Shown here: positions 36,085 to 47,377 of the stretch, in pieces | Numbering within the stretch: the first letter of the stretch is position 1 | Layout: every line of letters begins with the position of its first letter | From: Mucor racemosus | Taxonomy: Eukaryota; Mucoromycota; Mucoromycetes; Mucorales; Mucoraceae | NCBI GenBank assembly: GCA_027405735.1 | Contig: JAPEHQ010000006.1 | Coordinates: 1,674,001 to 1,738,000, forward strand | Length of the DNA: 64,000 nucleotides | Direction: 5' to 3' | Made by a program: the position numbers and the translations under genes | Notes under the pieces: model-generated | What the model saw: the letters and a program-made list of their open reading frames with translations, nothing else | What the model was told of the DNA's origin: nothing | The model's database searches: none

Positions 36085-37184
36085 ATGCCTTCTCAACATT
36101 TTCCTGATCAAGCCGTTGTGCCTGATTTCAAGCAATTGGTTCTTTACACTGGCAATGTCATGCTCACATCAACCACTGCCACTGCCGGGAAACATTGGAA
36201 TAAGAAATCTAATACAGAGGTAGGGATTTGATTGTGAAATTTTGGGTTTTTCCTTTTTTCGGGGAGATTGATCCTTTTTTTTTTTTTTTTCTATTCTCGA
36301 AAGTTGGTAAAAGCTATCTCTGATACCCTTGACATTTCCTTAAATGGTCCTGATAAACCTTCATTCCGTTACTATACAGAAACTGAATTATTGGAAGTTC
36401 CTGACTTGAGATTAAGCAGCCGTATCCATCCTGATGATCGTAATGATGTTGAAGTTACAGGTTAAATATATTCTACATTTGGAAAAGATCGGTGGACCCT
36501 AAACCCTTTCTATTTTAGCCAAATTGTTTTATCTTGATTCTTGCCATGAATATCAACCCTCTCACATTGATAAGGCCATTCATCATCTTCAACAACTTTT
36601 AGATGTTAAATCTATTGATACCTTTATTGTTTCTTTTGATGCTGATGGTAGCGCTTCATCAGTGGACAAGGCATGGAAAGACTTGGAAGTTTACCATGAA
36701 AAAGGAGTGATTCAAAAGTTGGGTTTGGCTGATTTTGATTACCAAACATTGACAGATTTCCTCAATAAGGAGGATTTAAAAGTCAAGCCATCTATCGACC
36801 AAGTACATGTTGATCAATGCTGTTCTTTACCTCAAGATTTGATCAGACTTGGTAAAGAACATGGAATTGAATTGACTTTTAATGGAGATACCACAGGTAC
36901 AATACGGGCATCTAATTTTAAATCTTGGAAACTAACGCCTCATTTTTTCGTCATGCCTTAGAAATCTTAACAACTGAAGCTTTATCTACTTTACTATCTA
37001 ACCATGGTGTAATTAATGATAAAACAAATGTAAAGCCCCGTTGGGTTTTGAAGTATAATGTCTTTTTCAAATGTAGAAGTGTAGTGGCCGATAAAGGGTA
37101 AGTCCGCGCTTAAGTATAAATTTTTCCTTTGGTAGGTTTCTAATCATTTGAAATAGTTACATTGTTGTGGGTGATGTTGCTTAA
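36085..37184 (+). CDS. Glutamate-cysteine ligase regulatory subunit (GCLM-like)
   Basis: Modifier subunit of the first enzyme of glutathione synthesis; it binds and activates the catalytic subunit. Exons 36085-36219, 36304-36460, 36519-36896, 36962-37097 and 37157-37184 give 277 aa, near the family's usual length. It has the aldo-keto-reductase-like barrel blocks of GCLM: KLFYLDSCHE, the WKDLEVYHEKGVIQKLGLAD segment, VKPSIDQVHVDQCCSLPQDL, and a C-terminal stretch ending KGYIVVGDVA. The last exon is only 28 nt; the frame across it is exact. The exon 2 donor is GTTAAA, a weak form. No catalytic role is expected, since these proteins lack the reductase's active site. The gene diverges from the NIPA gene. 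Confidence 0.9.
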
Positions 37185-39569
37185 AGGCAAAGAAATATAT
37201 TCCCCTTCCTCTCTCTCTCTCCTCCTCCTCCCCCCCCTCCACCTCCCCTTAATAGACATTTTTTTTTCCTTCTTTTTAGCGCAATTAATTCAATCAAACA
37301 AACACACACACACAATAATTTTTGCATCTTTATACATGTATAATAAAGAAATATACTGTTATTTTTTACACCTACATATATATATTTCACGAAATATATA
37401 TATGTTTCCAGTCTTTGTTATTCTATAGTTCCATTGTGTAATCTTGAAATTGAAATTCAGAGAACATTCGTATACAAGAACCAACAAATGTCCATAGATC
37501 TCAGTAGAAGAAAATATACATCAAAATCAAGGTAAGTGTTGAGGAGTGAATGGGATTCGGACCTACAGTAGATGGGATTGCATCATGTTTTTATAAATAA
37601 AGTTCATATTTCGTAATTTTTGTTTATTTATTTGTCCAGTTTTGTTTGTATCTTGTTGTTTGAAAGGAAACGTGGTACCACTGTTTATTCTATCTACTAG
37701 TTTCTTTTTCTTTTTGGGATTTAGACATCATGATGACACTCTATAGTCAAGTCTCCCATTCGTTCCGTTTAAGAACCTATTACAGTCATTGGAATAAGCT
37801 TAAATCAACAAATGCCAAACTTTTTATGCATGTACTCAGTAAATAATTTAATTTCTCAGCTTATCTAATCTAATTGTTTGCCTTCATAATGATATAAACA
37901 TACTATATATTGCATATAATCACAACGTTTTTCTTCTGCAATAAAAATCATATGTTTCACAAAGCCTAGATTCACATCGACATAAATCAAATGTGGCAAA
38001 TCAAATCTATATGTTGTAGTATACTCTACTCAATTTTGGTTATGCTTTGTCACACAAGATGGATTGTATAAGAGATAGAATGCACTGATCACTGTTGTTT
38101 TCATGCAAATGTGATCGAGCACACCATAATGTCATGAAATGTAGCAATAAATTAGAAAATCGAATTTTGGGCATAGGGTTTACTATAAATCATCAATTAT
38201 GCGTGATAAGCTAATACTCACAATGGTAACTGTACTTGGAACAACGAAATTCATTCACTGTATGTCTAAAATAAATTTAGCTTCTGTTATTTACAAACTG
38301 ATCAGTGATATGCTTATTTTAAAGCACATTTTAGACCCTTTTTTGCATTAAATTAGAAGTCAAGTCTTTCAAATTGAGGCGCTACATTGTCTGATTGAAT
38401 ATCTACAGAAAAATAAGAGTGTACCTGAGATACTGAGAAATAACAACCCAGTGAATATTCTTGTTTTGCATATATTATTGGCGAGAATTAATTCTTTAAA
38501 GAGAGATGTTTCACAATTTACTGCTTATATTTGGGGGATTTAAAAAGCTATATCTCGAGAAAAAAATAAGCTATTGCAACGAATCCAATTATAAAACCCT
38601 GCTTTATTTTCATTTTTTTATAACATATCCAAATTTCAGAAGTTTTTTTTTTTTTTTATAATTTTTTTTTCACGTTTTTTCTACATGTTTTGATAGATTA
38701 AAACAATTTAAAAACATAATTGTAACAACAGTATATATTCATAGGATGGTGATAAACAAAAGCTATCTAAAATAGTTTACCTCTCCAAAAAATATGGATT
38801 TTTGATGGAAAAATTTGAAATTAAAGTCTTTTTTTTTGACTGACCCAAATCATCTCGACTTTTTCCCTTACCATTGGTCGTCCTTCGATTTTGCAGATTC
38901 AAAAAAATCACTAAAAAATTTGAATTTCTCCACAAAAAATAGAGCTACAGTTGCAAATATTAGCTCATTCAGTAGATATATTTTGTGGCTATATTGTGAT
39001 TAAGTTATATTTCCAAAAAGCGTTAAAAAATTAGTACTTTTAGCCAAAAAACCATTAAAATTTCACTTACAATTTATCAAAGCTCTGCTTACTATTTTGA
39101 TTTTAAAATAGCATGAATCGATGCAGAACTAAAAGCTCTACAAAAAACTTTTAATGCACTAATCCAAGTTACTATATGGTTTGTTGCTCAATTAGAGATT
39201 TTAAATTTCTGAGGAATTTTTGATCGAAAAATTCATTACGTTTAAATTAAAACTCAGATGTGCCCTCTTTTTTGCTGTTGGTTTAATCGTTCTTTACAAC
39301 GACATTATGAGATATTTCAACTACTGCCGTGGTGTTTTTCAAATGTGTATATATTTTGAAGTCTCTTAATGGTTTGCTCAATCCCACATCGAAGGTGATT
39401 TTTTAACTTTGGGATTAATTGAAGGATATATTAGAAGATAAAGGTACAAATCTAGGCACTGATTGGTTCAAAAAATATCGCAATCCTTATCCAGCTTTCT
39501 TTAGATCATCAGCGTAACAAATCTTTTGCCCCTATCTTTTTCCTTTTCTCTTGTTTACATAATAACGGA
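37185..39569. other. Long gene-free stretch with CT-rich tract and diffuse repeat
   Basis: 37203-37253 is a C/T-rich tract, probably in the 3' flank of the GCLM gene. 38330-39260 has the texture of the R3 repeats (lone ACAGTT, AAAAAATT and TTTTTTAT blocks) but no solid alignment. No coding frame is supported. The last 100 bp lead into UreF. Confidence 0.45.
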
Positions 39570-40334
39570 ATGGCCACACCATCAGCAGCACCATTTTTCA
39601 CCTCTAATGAAACAAGTAGCTGGCTACTTTACATCTTGACCGATTCTGCTTTACCGACTGGTGGTTTTGTTGCATCTTCAGGTTTAGAAGCAAGCTGGCA
39701 AGCTGGGCTTATCGACAATGAAAATTTGGGAGCCTGGGTAACCTCCTCAGCACACAATTACGCTTCCAACACCAATTGCTTTGTAAGAGCAGGCTATGAA
39801 GCACCCGATCACGAAGATCCACTTGCTTATTTAATAGAATCAGATAATATTTGCGATGCAGTGATGGCAGCGAATACCGTAGCTAGAAGAGCTTCATTAG
39901 CACAAGGAATTGCCATGTTGACTCTTTACTTAAAGTGCTTTACAGATAGTCCTGAGAATGTTCCAGAACAAGAACACAAGAAAAATATGGAAGTCGTTAA
40001 AAAATGGAAGAGCATGATTCGAGGTGAGAAAATCGATGGGCATTTTGCAATTTGTTATGGTCTCGTTTGTCGCTATCTTAAAGTCGATCTCGAAAACACA
40101 CTTCATCTATGGCTTTACCTTTTTACTCGTACGATTTATTCTAGTGCAGTTCGATTGAATGTAGTAGGCCCTTATGAAGCACAGAAATTATTATTACAAT
40201 CCAGAAAGCCTATTGAAGTTATTATCAAAGAAACAAAAGATATAGGCATTGAGGATTGTTGTCAAACAAATCCACTTTTAGACGTATGTCAAGGCATGCA
40301 TGATAGACTTTATTCTAGATTATTTAATAGTTAA
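39570..40334 (+). CDS. Urease accessory protein UreF
   Basis: Single exon, 254 aa. UreF works with UreD/UreH and UreG to load nickel and CO2 into urease. The N-terminal block WLLYILTDSALPTGGFVASS GLEA is the family's hallmark, and the region LWLYLFTRTIYSSAVRLNVVGPYEAQ matches the conserved C-terminal helices. Length is normal for fungal and plant UreF. It is convergent with HIS1: the two stop codons are only 41 bp apart, so the 3' UTRs must overlap. It implies that the organism uses nickel-dependent urease. No urease structural gene is in the window. Confidence 0.93.
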   Translation: MATPSAAPFFTSNETSSWLLYILTDSALPTGGFVASSGLEASWQAGLIDNENLGAWVTSSAHNYASNTNCFVRAGYEAPDHEDPLAYLIESDNICDAVMAANTVARRASLAQGIAMLTLYLKCFTDSPENVPEQEHKKNMEVVKKWKSMIRGEKIDGHFAICYGLVCRYLKVDLENTLHLWLYLFTRTIYSSAVRLNVVGPYEAQKLLLQSRKPIEVIIKETKDIGIEDCCQTNPLLDVCQGMHDRLYSRLFNS

Positions 40335-40375
40335 ATAAATTAAATGGAAAAAGAAGGAAAGGGAAGGGGGATATC

Positions 40376-41330
40376 TTAAACTCTACAATTTGTGAATGCC
40401 ATAACTAAAATATCGGTAGCACCGACTTCAGATAAACGATCCATAATATCACCCTTTTGTTTCTTTTCAATCATAGCTGAAACAGCTACCCAACCTTCAT
40501 GAGAATCTAAAGAAGATACTGTAGGTCCTTGACGACCAGGAGTAACTTGAACTGCACGAGCCAAGTTTTCACGCTCGATGTTATAAGTACAAAGAACATA
40601 TTTACTAGCGGTAATAACACCACGAACACGAGAGGTGATTTTGTCAATCAATTCTTGATGCTTGGAGTTTTTGTTTGACATGAGGACAGATTGGGTTTCC
40701 AATAATGTATGAACATCGTGAAGGCCAGCTGCACGCATAGTTTCACCAGATTCGACAAGATCAACTACAATTGTATGTACATTTAGACATTTATCCCATT
40801 TAAAAAAAAATATTGATCTACTTACTGATACCGTCAGCAAGGCCTAAAGCACAAGCAGCTTCCACAGATCCAGAAACATAATTAATGGTTGTCTTGGTAC
40901 CCTTGGCAGCATCAATAGGTTCAAATACCTTTCTAGCAAAAGCATCAAAGCTAGTGACAATACGCTTACCAGCTAATTGTTCAATTTCTGTGAAATTACC
41001 CTTGACAGGTACTTGAACACACAAACGACATTTACCGAAACCGAGTTCTATAATTTCAGTAACCTTGTCTTGGACTTCATTCTCGACAATCATGTCTTGT
41101 CCAGAAATACCTAAATCAACGTTACCCTCAGCAACGTACTTGGGAATATCAGCAGCAGGCAAGAAAATGAGAGCAATGGGCAAATTGGTACTCAAAGCAA
41201 TGTCTTGACGAGAACGACGATTGAAGTGAATGTCAGATCCTGACAAGAGCTGCATACATTGTTCATAGAGACGACCTTTTTTGGGTACAGCAAATAAAAG
41301 TCTGTTATCGAGATCTTTGACGAAATCCAT
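40376..41330 (-). CDS. HIS1: ATP phosphoribosyltransferase (histidine step 1)
   Basis: Condenses ATP with PRPP in the first, feedback-regulated step of histidine synthesis. Exons 41330-40826 and 40764-40376 (intron 61 nt) give 297 aa, the same length as the yeast enzyme. The N-terminal LLFAVPKKGRLYEQ and DLGISGQDMI blocks form the catalytic domain. The family signature E-x5-G...DLVESGETM spans the splice junction (EAACALGLADG then IIDLVESG), which confirms the intron. The C-terminal part (KQKGDIMDRLSEVGATDILV) is the regulatory domain of the long, hexameric form that binds histidine. Confidence 0.97.
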
Positions 41331-42382
41331 TTTTTGATATAAAGAAGAAGAAAAAGCAATAGTTTACCTACTATCAAAACAACGATAAGAGGGGGGTTTA
41401 CCTGTCATGAAACGTCACAAGAAGTGCTTTGGTATAGATCAAATCCATCATTTAGAGATCCGTTCATGAAGCTGCTTATCATAAAGCAAGGTGGTAATAG
41501 TCGACAATAGCCTTAGAACATTTCTTTAGATGCTTGAACCGATAAAGAAGCAAATTATCATCTTTTAATCGAATAATTACGCTTTACAAAAGGGTAGATT
41601 TCTTGTTGATTTCAAGAAATGTCTAATTCAATCGACATTTACAAATATAAATGCTCTTGCATACCCTCTGCAGAACATGTGTTTTGGAGATATTCGAATC
41701 AGAAGCTAAAGTGGTACACACATGACCTAGAAATAAGTATTTGATGCCATTTCTCTTTCTGACTCATATTGATTCATCCTAATTTCAAAGGGTGACATGC
41801 GATTACCCTTTAGAATAGCCTGGAAATAGCTCATTTTTTTAAATATATATAGTAGAATGAAAGTATCACATATAATCCTCAATTGGTAGTACCAAAATAT
41901 ATAGATAATGTCACTCTTTGAAGGTATAAATCGAGCTGATATCAACGAACATGAACTTGGAGTTTCATCGGAGTTTAAACGTGATTCAACAGCACTCCAA
42001 ATTCCAAAAAAAACCTTTCTTTTTAAACTTTCAAGAGTTCTTTATCTATAACACACCAACATAAAACTCCAAATAACACACATATAAAATAATATTACAT
42101 CTTAAAAAGGTATTTCAATTTTTTAATTAGATTTTCATCATTATAGTCACTGTAGAACTAGCTTTGAAGTTACAGCTATACTTGAAATGCAGCCAAATGA
42201 AAATACCAAATCATATTTTTCCTATATCATATTATTATGCATTGAGTATATTTTATTTTTCAGTTTTATTATAATTATGCGGTAAAGAAAAAAAAGGGTG
42301 TTTGCTGTAAATGAAGAAATAGAAACAAAACAAAAAAAGACCCCATTCTTTCCTCCTCTCTCTCCCTGAAAATTTACTTTTT
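41331..42382. other. HIS1 upstream region and septin 3' flank
   Basis: 1.05 kb between the HIS1 start and the end of the septin gene. Open frames here (for example 41727-41945 minus) lack motifs. No supported gene. Confidence 0.5.
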
Positions 42383-44101
42383 TTAACCAAAAGCAGGTAC
42401 AGATCTAGTTATACAACAAAAAGAACATGTCAGTTTCTTGGATAGGCGTACGAAAATAATAACTAAACTTACTTGTTAGATTGTGCAGGGCTTCCCATTG
42501 TAGAGCTAGCAGCACCAGGGCTAGCGAGAGCGTTACCAACCATACTGTTGGGGCTAGCCATGGTATTAGGACTGTTAGGAAGTGTTCCATTGGGTACAGT
42601 ACCAAGTGAAGCTTGACTACTAGCAGGTTGAGTAGATTCCTTGATGGCCAAAAGTTGTTTAGCACGGAATGCTTCATAATGAATTTGTGCAGTTGTTTCA
42701 ATCAAGTCTTGAAGATGAGTACGGGTCAAGAAATTACGGAGATAGATGAATTCACAATGCTCTTCATTTTCAACTAAAAAAAAAAAAAATGCGATTGTTT
42801 AGATACAATAACGTATAGAAATTTATATTTACTCACCATTAATCACACCATATCTATTTTTTCTACCTCTTACTGGTCTTCCATCAATAACGACATTACG
42901 CTCAGAACCGACAATAGCAAAAGGAAGAAGTTCCTAATCAATGACAATATAAAAACATCCCATTAATTTCATAGGTAAAAGGTCAATGAGAAATTAACCT
43001 ACTCTGATACTCTCGTTCAAAGCTTGTTCTTGCTCATCATCTTCGTCACTTTCATAAGGGTATAATTTAATGTTGTGGAATACTAACTCTGCCTTGATCT
43101 ATAATAATAATAAAGAGTTACATATTTAGGGAATTTTTTCTTGTAAAAAATGTTTGCCACTATTTACTCTTTGTTTGAATGCAGCACGTTCATCAATAGT
43201 GAGTGAGTCAGATTTAGCAATAACAGGTACAACATTGACAACCTCAGAAAGCTTTTTAAGGACAACAATATCAATGGGCTTTAAACTAAACAAAACAAAA
43301 GCCAAAACAAATAAACAATTAGCTTATATACTGTGAAATATAAATGCAAGCTCCTATATTTACGCATGTCCTGTAGGGCCAATAAAGAATAAACAGCAAT
43401 GAACTCTAGTATCTTGAATATAACGATCACGAGTAGCAGTTAACTCTTTACGTAAATAAGCTGAATGTTGATCTTTAATATACTTGATAATAGGCTCCCA
43501 ACTAAATATTGTAAGTAATTTGTTTATCGTATTTTTACAGCTTATTTCCTTACCAATTTTCGTTATTGACTTGATCTCCATAACCAGGGGTATCAACAAT
43601 ATTGAGTCTGAGACGTACTCCGTTCTCCTCAATCACTGCAGCATTTTTAGTTGTAATTAGAAATCAAAAATTAGGAGAAAAATCAAGGGACTTATATATA
43701 TATATATTTACAGTGAGATACAGTTTGGATTTCTGTTGTTTGCCTTGGTGGTTCATCAGCAGAAAGACGAGCTTTGCTTTCAATTAAATGAGAAGCAAAG
43801 ATTGTATTCACCAAAGTCGATTTACCCAAACCAGATTGGCCTGATTGAATTGTTAGCATTTGCATGAAAGTAGTTTTTTTTCTCTCTCATTTACCAACTA
43901 CCATGACATTAAAATGAAATCCTCTTTTCAACAACTTCTTTTCGATTTGTTGAGTAATGGTATCAAAACCAACGTAACCTTCTAAAGAGGTTTGAAGTGA
44001 AGACTATAGAATTCATCAAATGTTAAATTCAATCACCTATGTGTGATTTGGATATGAGTATTTACCGCAACAGGTTCAACAGTTATTGATGAAGATGACA
44101 T
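42383..44101 (-). CDS. Septin, Cdc10-like
   Basis: GTP-binding filament protein of septa and hyphal rings. Exons 44101-44066, 44003-43895, 43840-43712, 43635-43554, 43501-43364, 43285-43168, 43098-43003, 42933-42837, 42773-42473 and probably 42404-42383. P-loop GQSGLGKS at 49-56, DTPG at 106-109, AKSD at 188-191. The start of the GTPase domain ([20 protein letters not shown]) and lack of a C-terminal coiled coil point to the Cdc10/AspD group. The tail (about 60 aa) is rich in Ser, Pro, Ala and Asn. The stop at 42469 overlaps a perfect donor (GTAAGT). With a branch-like CTGAC and an AG acceptor, splicing would give a short last exon ending SVPAFG (375 aa); unspliced it is 369 aa. Confidence 0.95.
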
Positions 44102-44518
44102 TTTCAATTATTTAATATTTGCAAAAAAGAAGAAAAGAGAAAAAACCAAACAGAAATCAAGAGATAGATACAAGAATTAAGGAGATAAAGAAAGGAGGAA
44201 AAAAAGGAAGGAGTCAAGAAAGGGGCAATGGTTTATTTGGAATGTATGAATATACCACTACTTTATTGTTACACGTTCCAGCACAAAAAAAAAACATACA
44301 GTTTTTTTTTTTGCATAAAGCAAGAGATTTACATGTTACTATGTTATAATATACTTGATTGTTTCTCTCGTTCACTTACTCTCTTCGATATAAGCATCAA
44401 CATCATGTACATGTCCATCGAGTTACATACAAACTGAGTCACAAAAACGCTATCGTCGAGAATTATCCAACTACATCTTTTAGCAAAACAATTTTTACCA
44501 TTCATCTAAACAAACTAA
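44102..44518. promoter_or_regulatory. Bidirectional upstream region, septin and NAA38-like genes
   Basis: 417 bp separate the divergent starts. It has purine-rich stretches (GGAAAAAAAGGAAGG near 44200) and pyrimidine-rich sequence near the plus-strand gene. The ORF-like reading frames here are low complexity. Confidence 0.4.
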
Positions 44519-44854
44519 ATGGTAGCAAATACAGAAAACATTAGACGACTTAATTCGTACTTGAACTTCAAGTCGCGTATCAAAATTACCGATGGTAGAA
44601 CATTTATTGGTACTTTTGTATGCATTGATAAAGAAAAGAACATTATCTTGGCTCATACAGAAGAGTTTCGAGGAGGTAATTAGTTATTTCGTAAAAGGTT
44701 TTTTTTAATACATATTTCTGATAAATCTATAGCTGAAAAAAGGCTTGTTGGTCTTATCATGATACCTGGAAAACATATTGTAAAGATTGAAACTGAAGAT
44801 TTAGATGTTCCTAATAACATCGATAGTAATACTAATTCACCCATGTACACTTGA
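44519..44854 (+). CDS. NAA38/LSMD1-like Sm-fold protein (NatC auxiliary subunit)
   Basis: Exons 44519-44675 and 44733-44854 give 92 aa. It is a single Sm-like domain: Sm1 reads FKSRIKITDGRTFIGTFVCIDKEKNII and Sm2 reads GLIMIPGKHIVKIE. The MIPGKHIVKIE form is that of LSMD1/NAA38 rather than the spliceosomal Lsm proteins. NAA38 (Mak31 in yeast) is the small subunit of the NatC N-terminal acetyltransferase, which acts co-translationally on the ribosome. An Lsm8-type protein was considered, but its Sm2 motif differs. The last 20 residues are polar and unconserved. The gene diverges from the septin gene. Confidence 0.8.
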
Positions 44855-45055
44855 GCACAAAAACACGCTTAAAACATATATACCCTACCCTTCTTTTTTT
44901 GTCCATTTATATCTACATGAATCTTGTTGCTATGCTCAATAAAATTGTGTACCTGAATTTAACTGTCAAATTAATCTGATCGTTGTCATGGAAACAAAAA
45001 ATTGATTTTATTTGTATATTTTTGTAAAAGCAGATTATATATTAAGATGGACATA

Positions 45056-45319
45056 TTATTGTTGTCCTGTCAAATGCTTCCAAGGATCTTGTGTCATGCT
45101 TGGTAAATAAAATGCTGAGAAACGCTCTTCAATTGCCTCAGGTGTGTAATCGACATCTACGTGATAAATAGGTTGTCTTGGCTTATTATTATGATGTTGA
45201 AAGCCTCCTCTTCCTCGACCTCCTCCTCCTCCTCTACCACCTCTTGATCCACCTCTTGATCCACCTCCGCGTCCTCTTGATTGATAGCCACGAAATGAAT
45301 TTTGTGGTGGTTGCGACAT
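45056..45319 (-). CDS. Small RGG-box protein with C-terminal PSMxxDPW motif
   Basis: Single exon, 87 aa from ATG at 45319 (the frame stays open upstream, but only by non-ATG codons). Residues about 9-40 are Arg-Gly repeats (RGG, RGRGG), an RNA-binding and methylation-prone tract. The C-terminal half carries YLPSMTQDPWKHL. Human MPLKIP/TTDN1 ends in a similar PSM..DPW block after a Gly/Arg-rich region, so this may be its fungal counterpart, a factor tied to lariat debranching and transcription. That link is from memory and rests on one short motif. It converges on the NAA38-like gene with 201 bp between stops. Confidence 0.7.
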   Translation of the reverse strand: MSQPPQNSFRGYQSRGRGGGSRGGSRGGRGGGGGRGRGGFQHHNNKPRQPIYHVDVDYTPEAIEERFSAFYLPSMTQDPWKHLTGQQ

Positions 45320-45836
45320 TGTTGGAATATAATAACAAACTACTCGATTTAAAACTATGTGTACAACATATTCATCGTCTGATAACAAGCCACTGTTAAA
45401 ACAACTAAAATGCTGTAGTTTAATTTTGCATGATATTGAATACCCTAGGCAAAGTGAATAACGTGAAATGAAGCTCGGTTAATTCAAAGCTATAGTACAT
45501 AATAAAAAATGACCAAGTACTGATTTATCATACCGTACCAAAAAAAAAAAACCTTTAAAGATAGTATACTTGTTTTTTATCAATTAAATATTATCAATTT
45601 TGCGAAATTACATCATGTCAAACCATCAAACTCAATTTATTAAAGAACAACGTGTTAAATATAACTAGAAATTGAACTGAACTCTCTTTTTGCTTTTTGA
45701 TGAATGATTTTTCCACCAGGTGAATGTTTTTACCGAGAAACAAAATAATAATAGAACTCAACTAAAAATAACCCTGCTGTTTATCGTTATCTTTTTTGAA
45801 TTTTTGATCACTTTTTTTCGATATTATATTATCAAT

Positions 45837-47099
45837 ATGGGTAGAAGCGTTGAAGAAGCTTACCAAAAATGGAGATCCAAGTATAGAATTGAACTATCAT
45901 TGTTACTTGATAAACTTTCTAATATTGTATTAGGTATTTGCGTGCATATGGGGATGGTTTTTACATTTACTACAAGGAACCGAATGAAGGTACCTCAGAA
46001 ATGACATGTTCGGAAGCACATGGTAAGGGAAAGTATCTTTGAGATAACAAGAAGGCTTAAATATATATATATATATGAATTAGGTTATGGTATGTTAATT
46101 TCTGTACTTAAGCGTAATCAGCAAGATTTCGATGGGTTGTATAGATACTTTTTACAATGGAAAAATCAGAAAGGCTTGATGCAATGGCAACAAAAGAGCA
46201 CAAAAAAGGGAGCCTTTGTACCAGGCGATGAAGGAGGCCAGAATTGCGCTACAGATGGCGATGTAGATGTTGCCACAAGTTTATTTATTGCTGGTAAAGT
46301 ATGGGGTAGAGGTGGTGCTCAAGGTGAATACAATTATCATGCTGCAGCTTGTGCTCTTGCTGGTTCTATTTGGGAACATTGCTTCAACCATGATACATTT
46401 ATGCCCTTGGTTGGGGATTGGGCTGATCCTGGAGACGAAGCTTATGCTTTAACAAGGCCAAGTGATTTCATTTTGAGTGGTTATTTAATGTTTTATTACG
46501 TAAGATTATATATTTTATGAATTATTTGATTTTTCTCCTATTTACATTTATACACATACAAAAAGGGTGATCAAGAACGACAACAGATTTGGGGAAATGT
46601 GATAAACGCTATTGTAAACACATGCCAAAATCAGCTTGCTCTTAACCCCCAAACTGGATTAATTGCTGATTTCTTGAGCTTAGATCCACGAACAAAAACA
46701 TATAATCCCGTTCGTAAAGAAGTATTAGAAAGTAAGCACGATCCTGATTATAATTGGAATTCTTGTCGTGTTCCTTGGAGATTGGGACATTATTACATGT
46801 TATCAAAAGATGATAGAATTCGACCATTATTGGAAACAGAAGGTCAATTCTTTGCTAATCAATTAGCTAAAGGTGGAGATGAATGTCCCATTAGAGCTGG
46901 TTACAAATTAAATGGAAAAAGCATTGCAGATTATAGTGACATGGCTTTCACTGCACCTGTCAGCTTTCTTTTTTGGGTGCTTGGTTGGCAACAACAGTTG
47001 CATCAATTGATGAAATATATTGATGAAGACGTTGAATGTACATATTTTGGTGAAACGATTGCTATGCTAGGATTTTTACAAGCTCATGTACCTTATTAA
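45837..47099 (+). CDS. Glycoside hydrolase family 8 (endoglucanase/chitosanase type)
   Basis: Exons 45837-45880, 45934-46022, 46084-46499 and 46566-47099 give 360 aa. The catalytic acid is expected in CSEAHGYGM (E42), whose motif is completed by joining exons 2 and 3. The ATDGDVDVATSLFIAGKVW stretch (100-118) fits the family-8 signature almost fully, with D104 a likely catalytic base or stabiliser. Family 8 has an (alpha/alpha)6 barrel and cleaves cellulose, xylan, lichenan or chitosan; chitosan is a cell-wall polymer of zygomycete fungi, so a wall role is plausible. No signal peptide: the start at 45837 lies after an in-frame hydrophobic leader without any ATG. Family 8 is mostly bacterial, so ancient transfer is possible, though the gene carries normal host introns. 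Confidence 0.9.
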
Positions 47100-47377
47100 G
47101 TTATTCTTATATACAATAAATTCCCATTTGATTCAATATGTAGCAGACTATCTCTCCCCTTTTAAGGTATACATACAAGGCGTTACATATAAATGCATTC
47201 AATGATTTACCCCCCTTTTACAAACGCTGTGAAGTTACATCGAGAAAGAGCCCCTACTTTTTGATAAAGTATCTTATTTTTAGAAAACACATTATGAAAT
47301 CTAGTTTTACTAATAAATCTCTTTTTCTTTGCTATACTTCTCCAGATTTATAAGCTTATTTTTTTATTATTCATTTA

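Noticed and set aside
37181..37390. 69-codon minus-strand frame with a Gly run
   Set aside because: Translation of the C/T-rich tract; low complexity only.
44519..44854. Identification as spliceosomal Lsm8
   Set aside because: The Sm2 motif MIPGKHIVKIE fits LSMD1/NAA38 better than the RG-type motif of Lsm2-8.
45720..45836. Hydrophobic leader in frame with the family-8 glycosidase, as a signal anchor
   Set aside because: There is no ATG in that frame before 45837; the apparent hydrophobicity comes from T-rich leader sequence.
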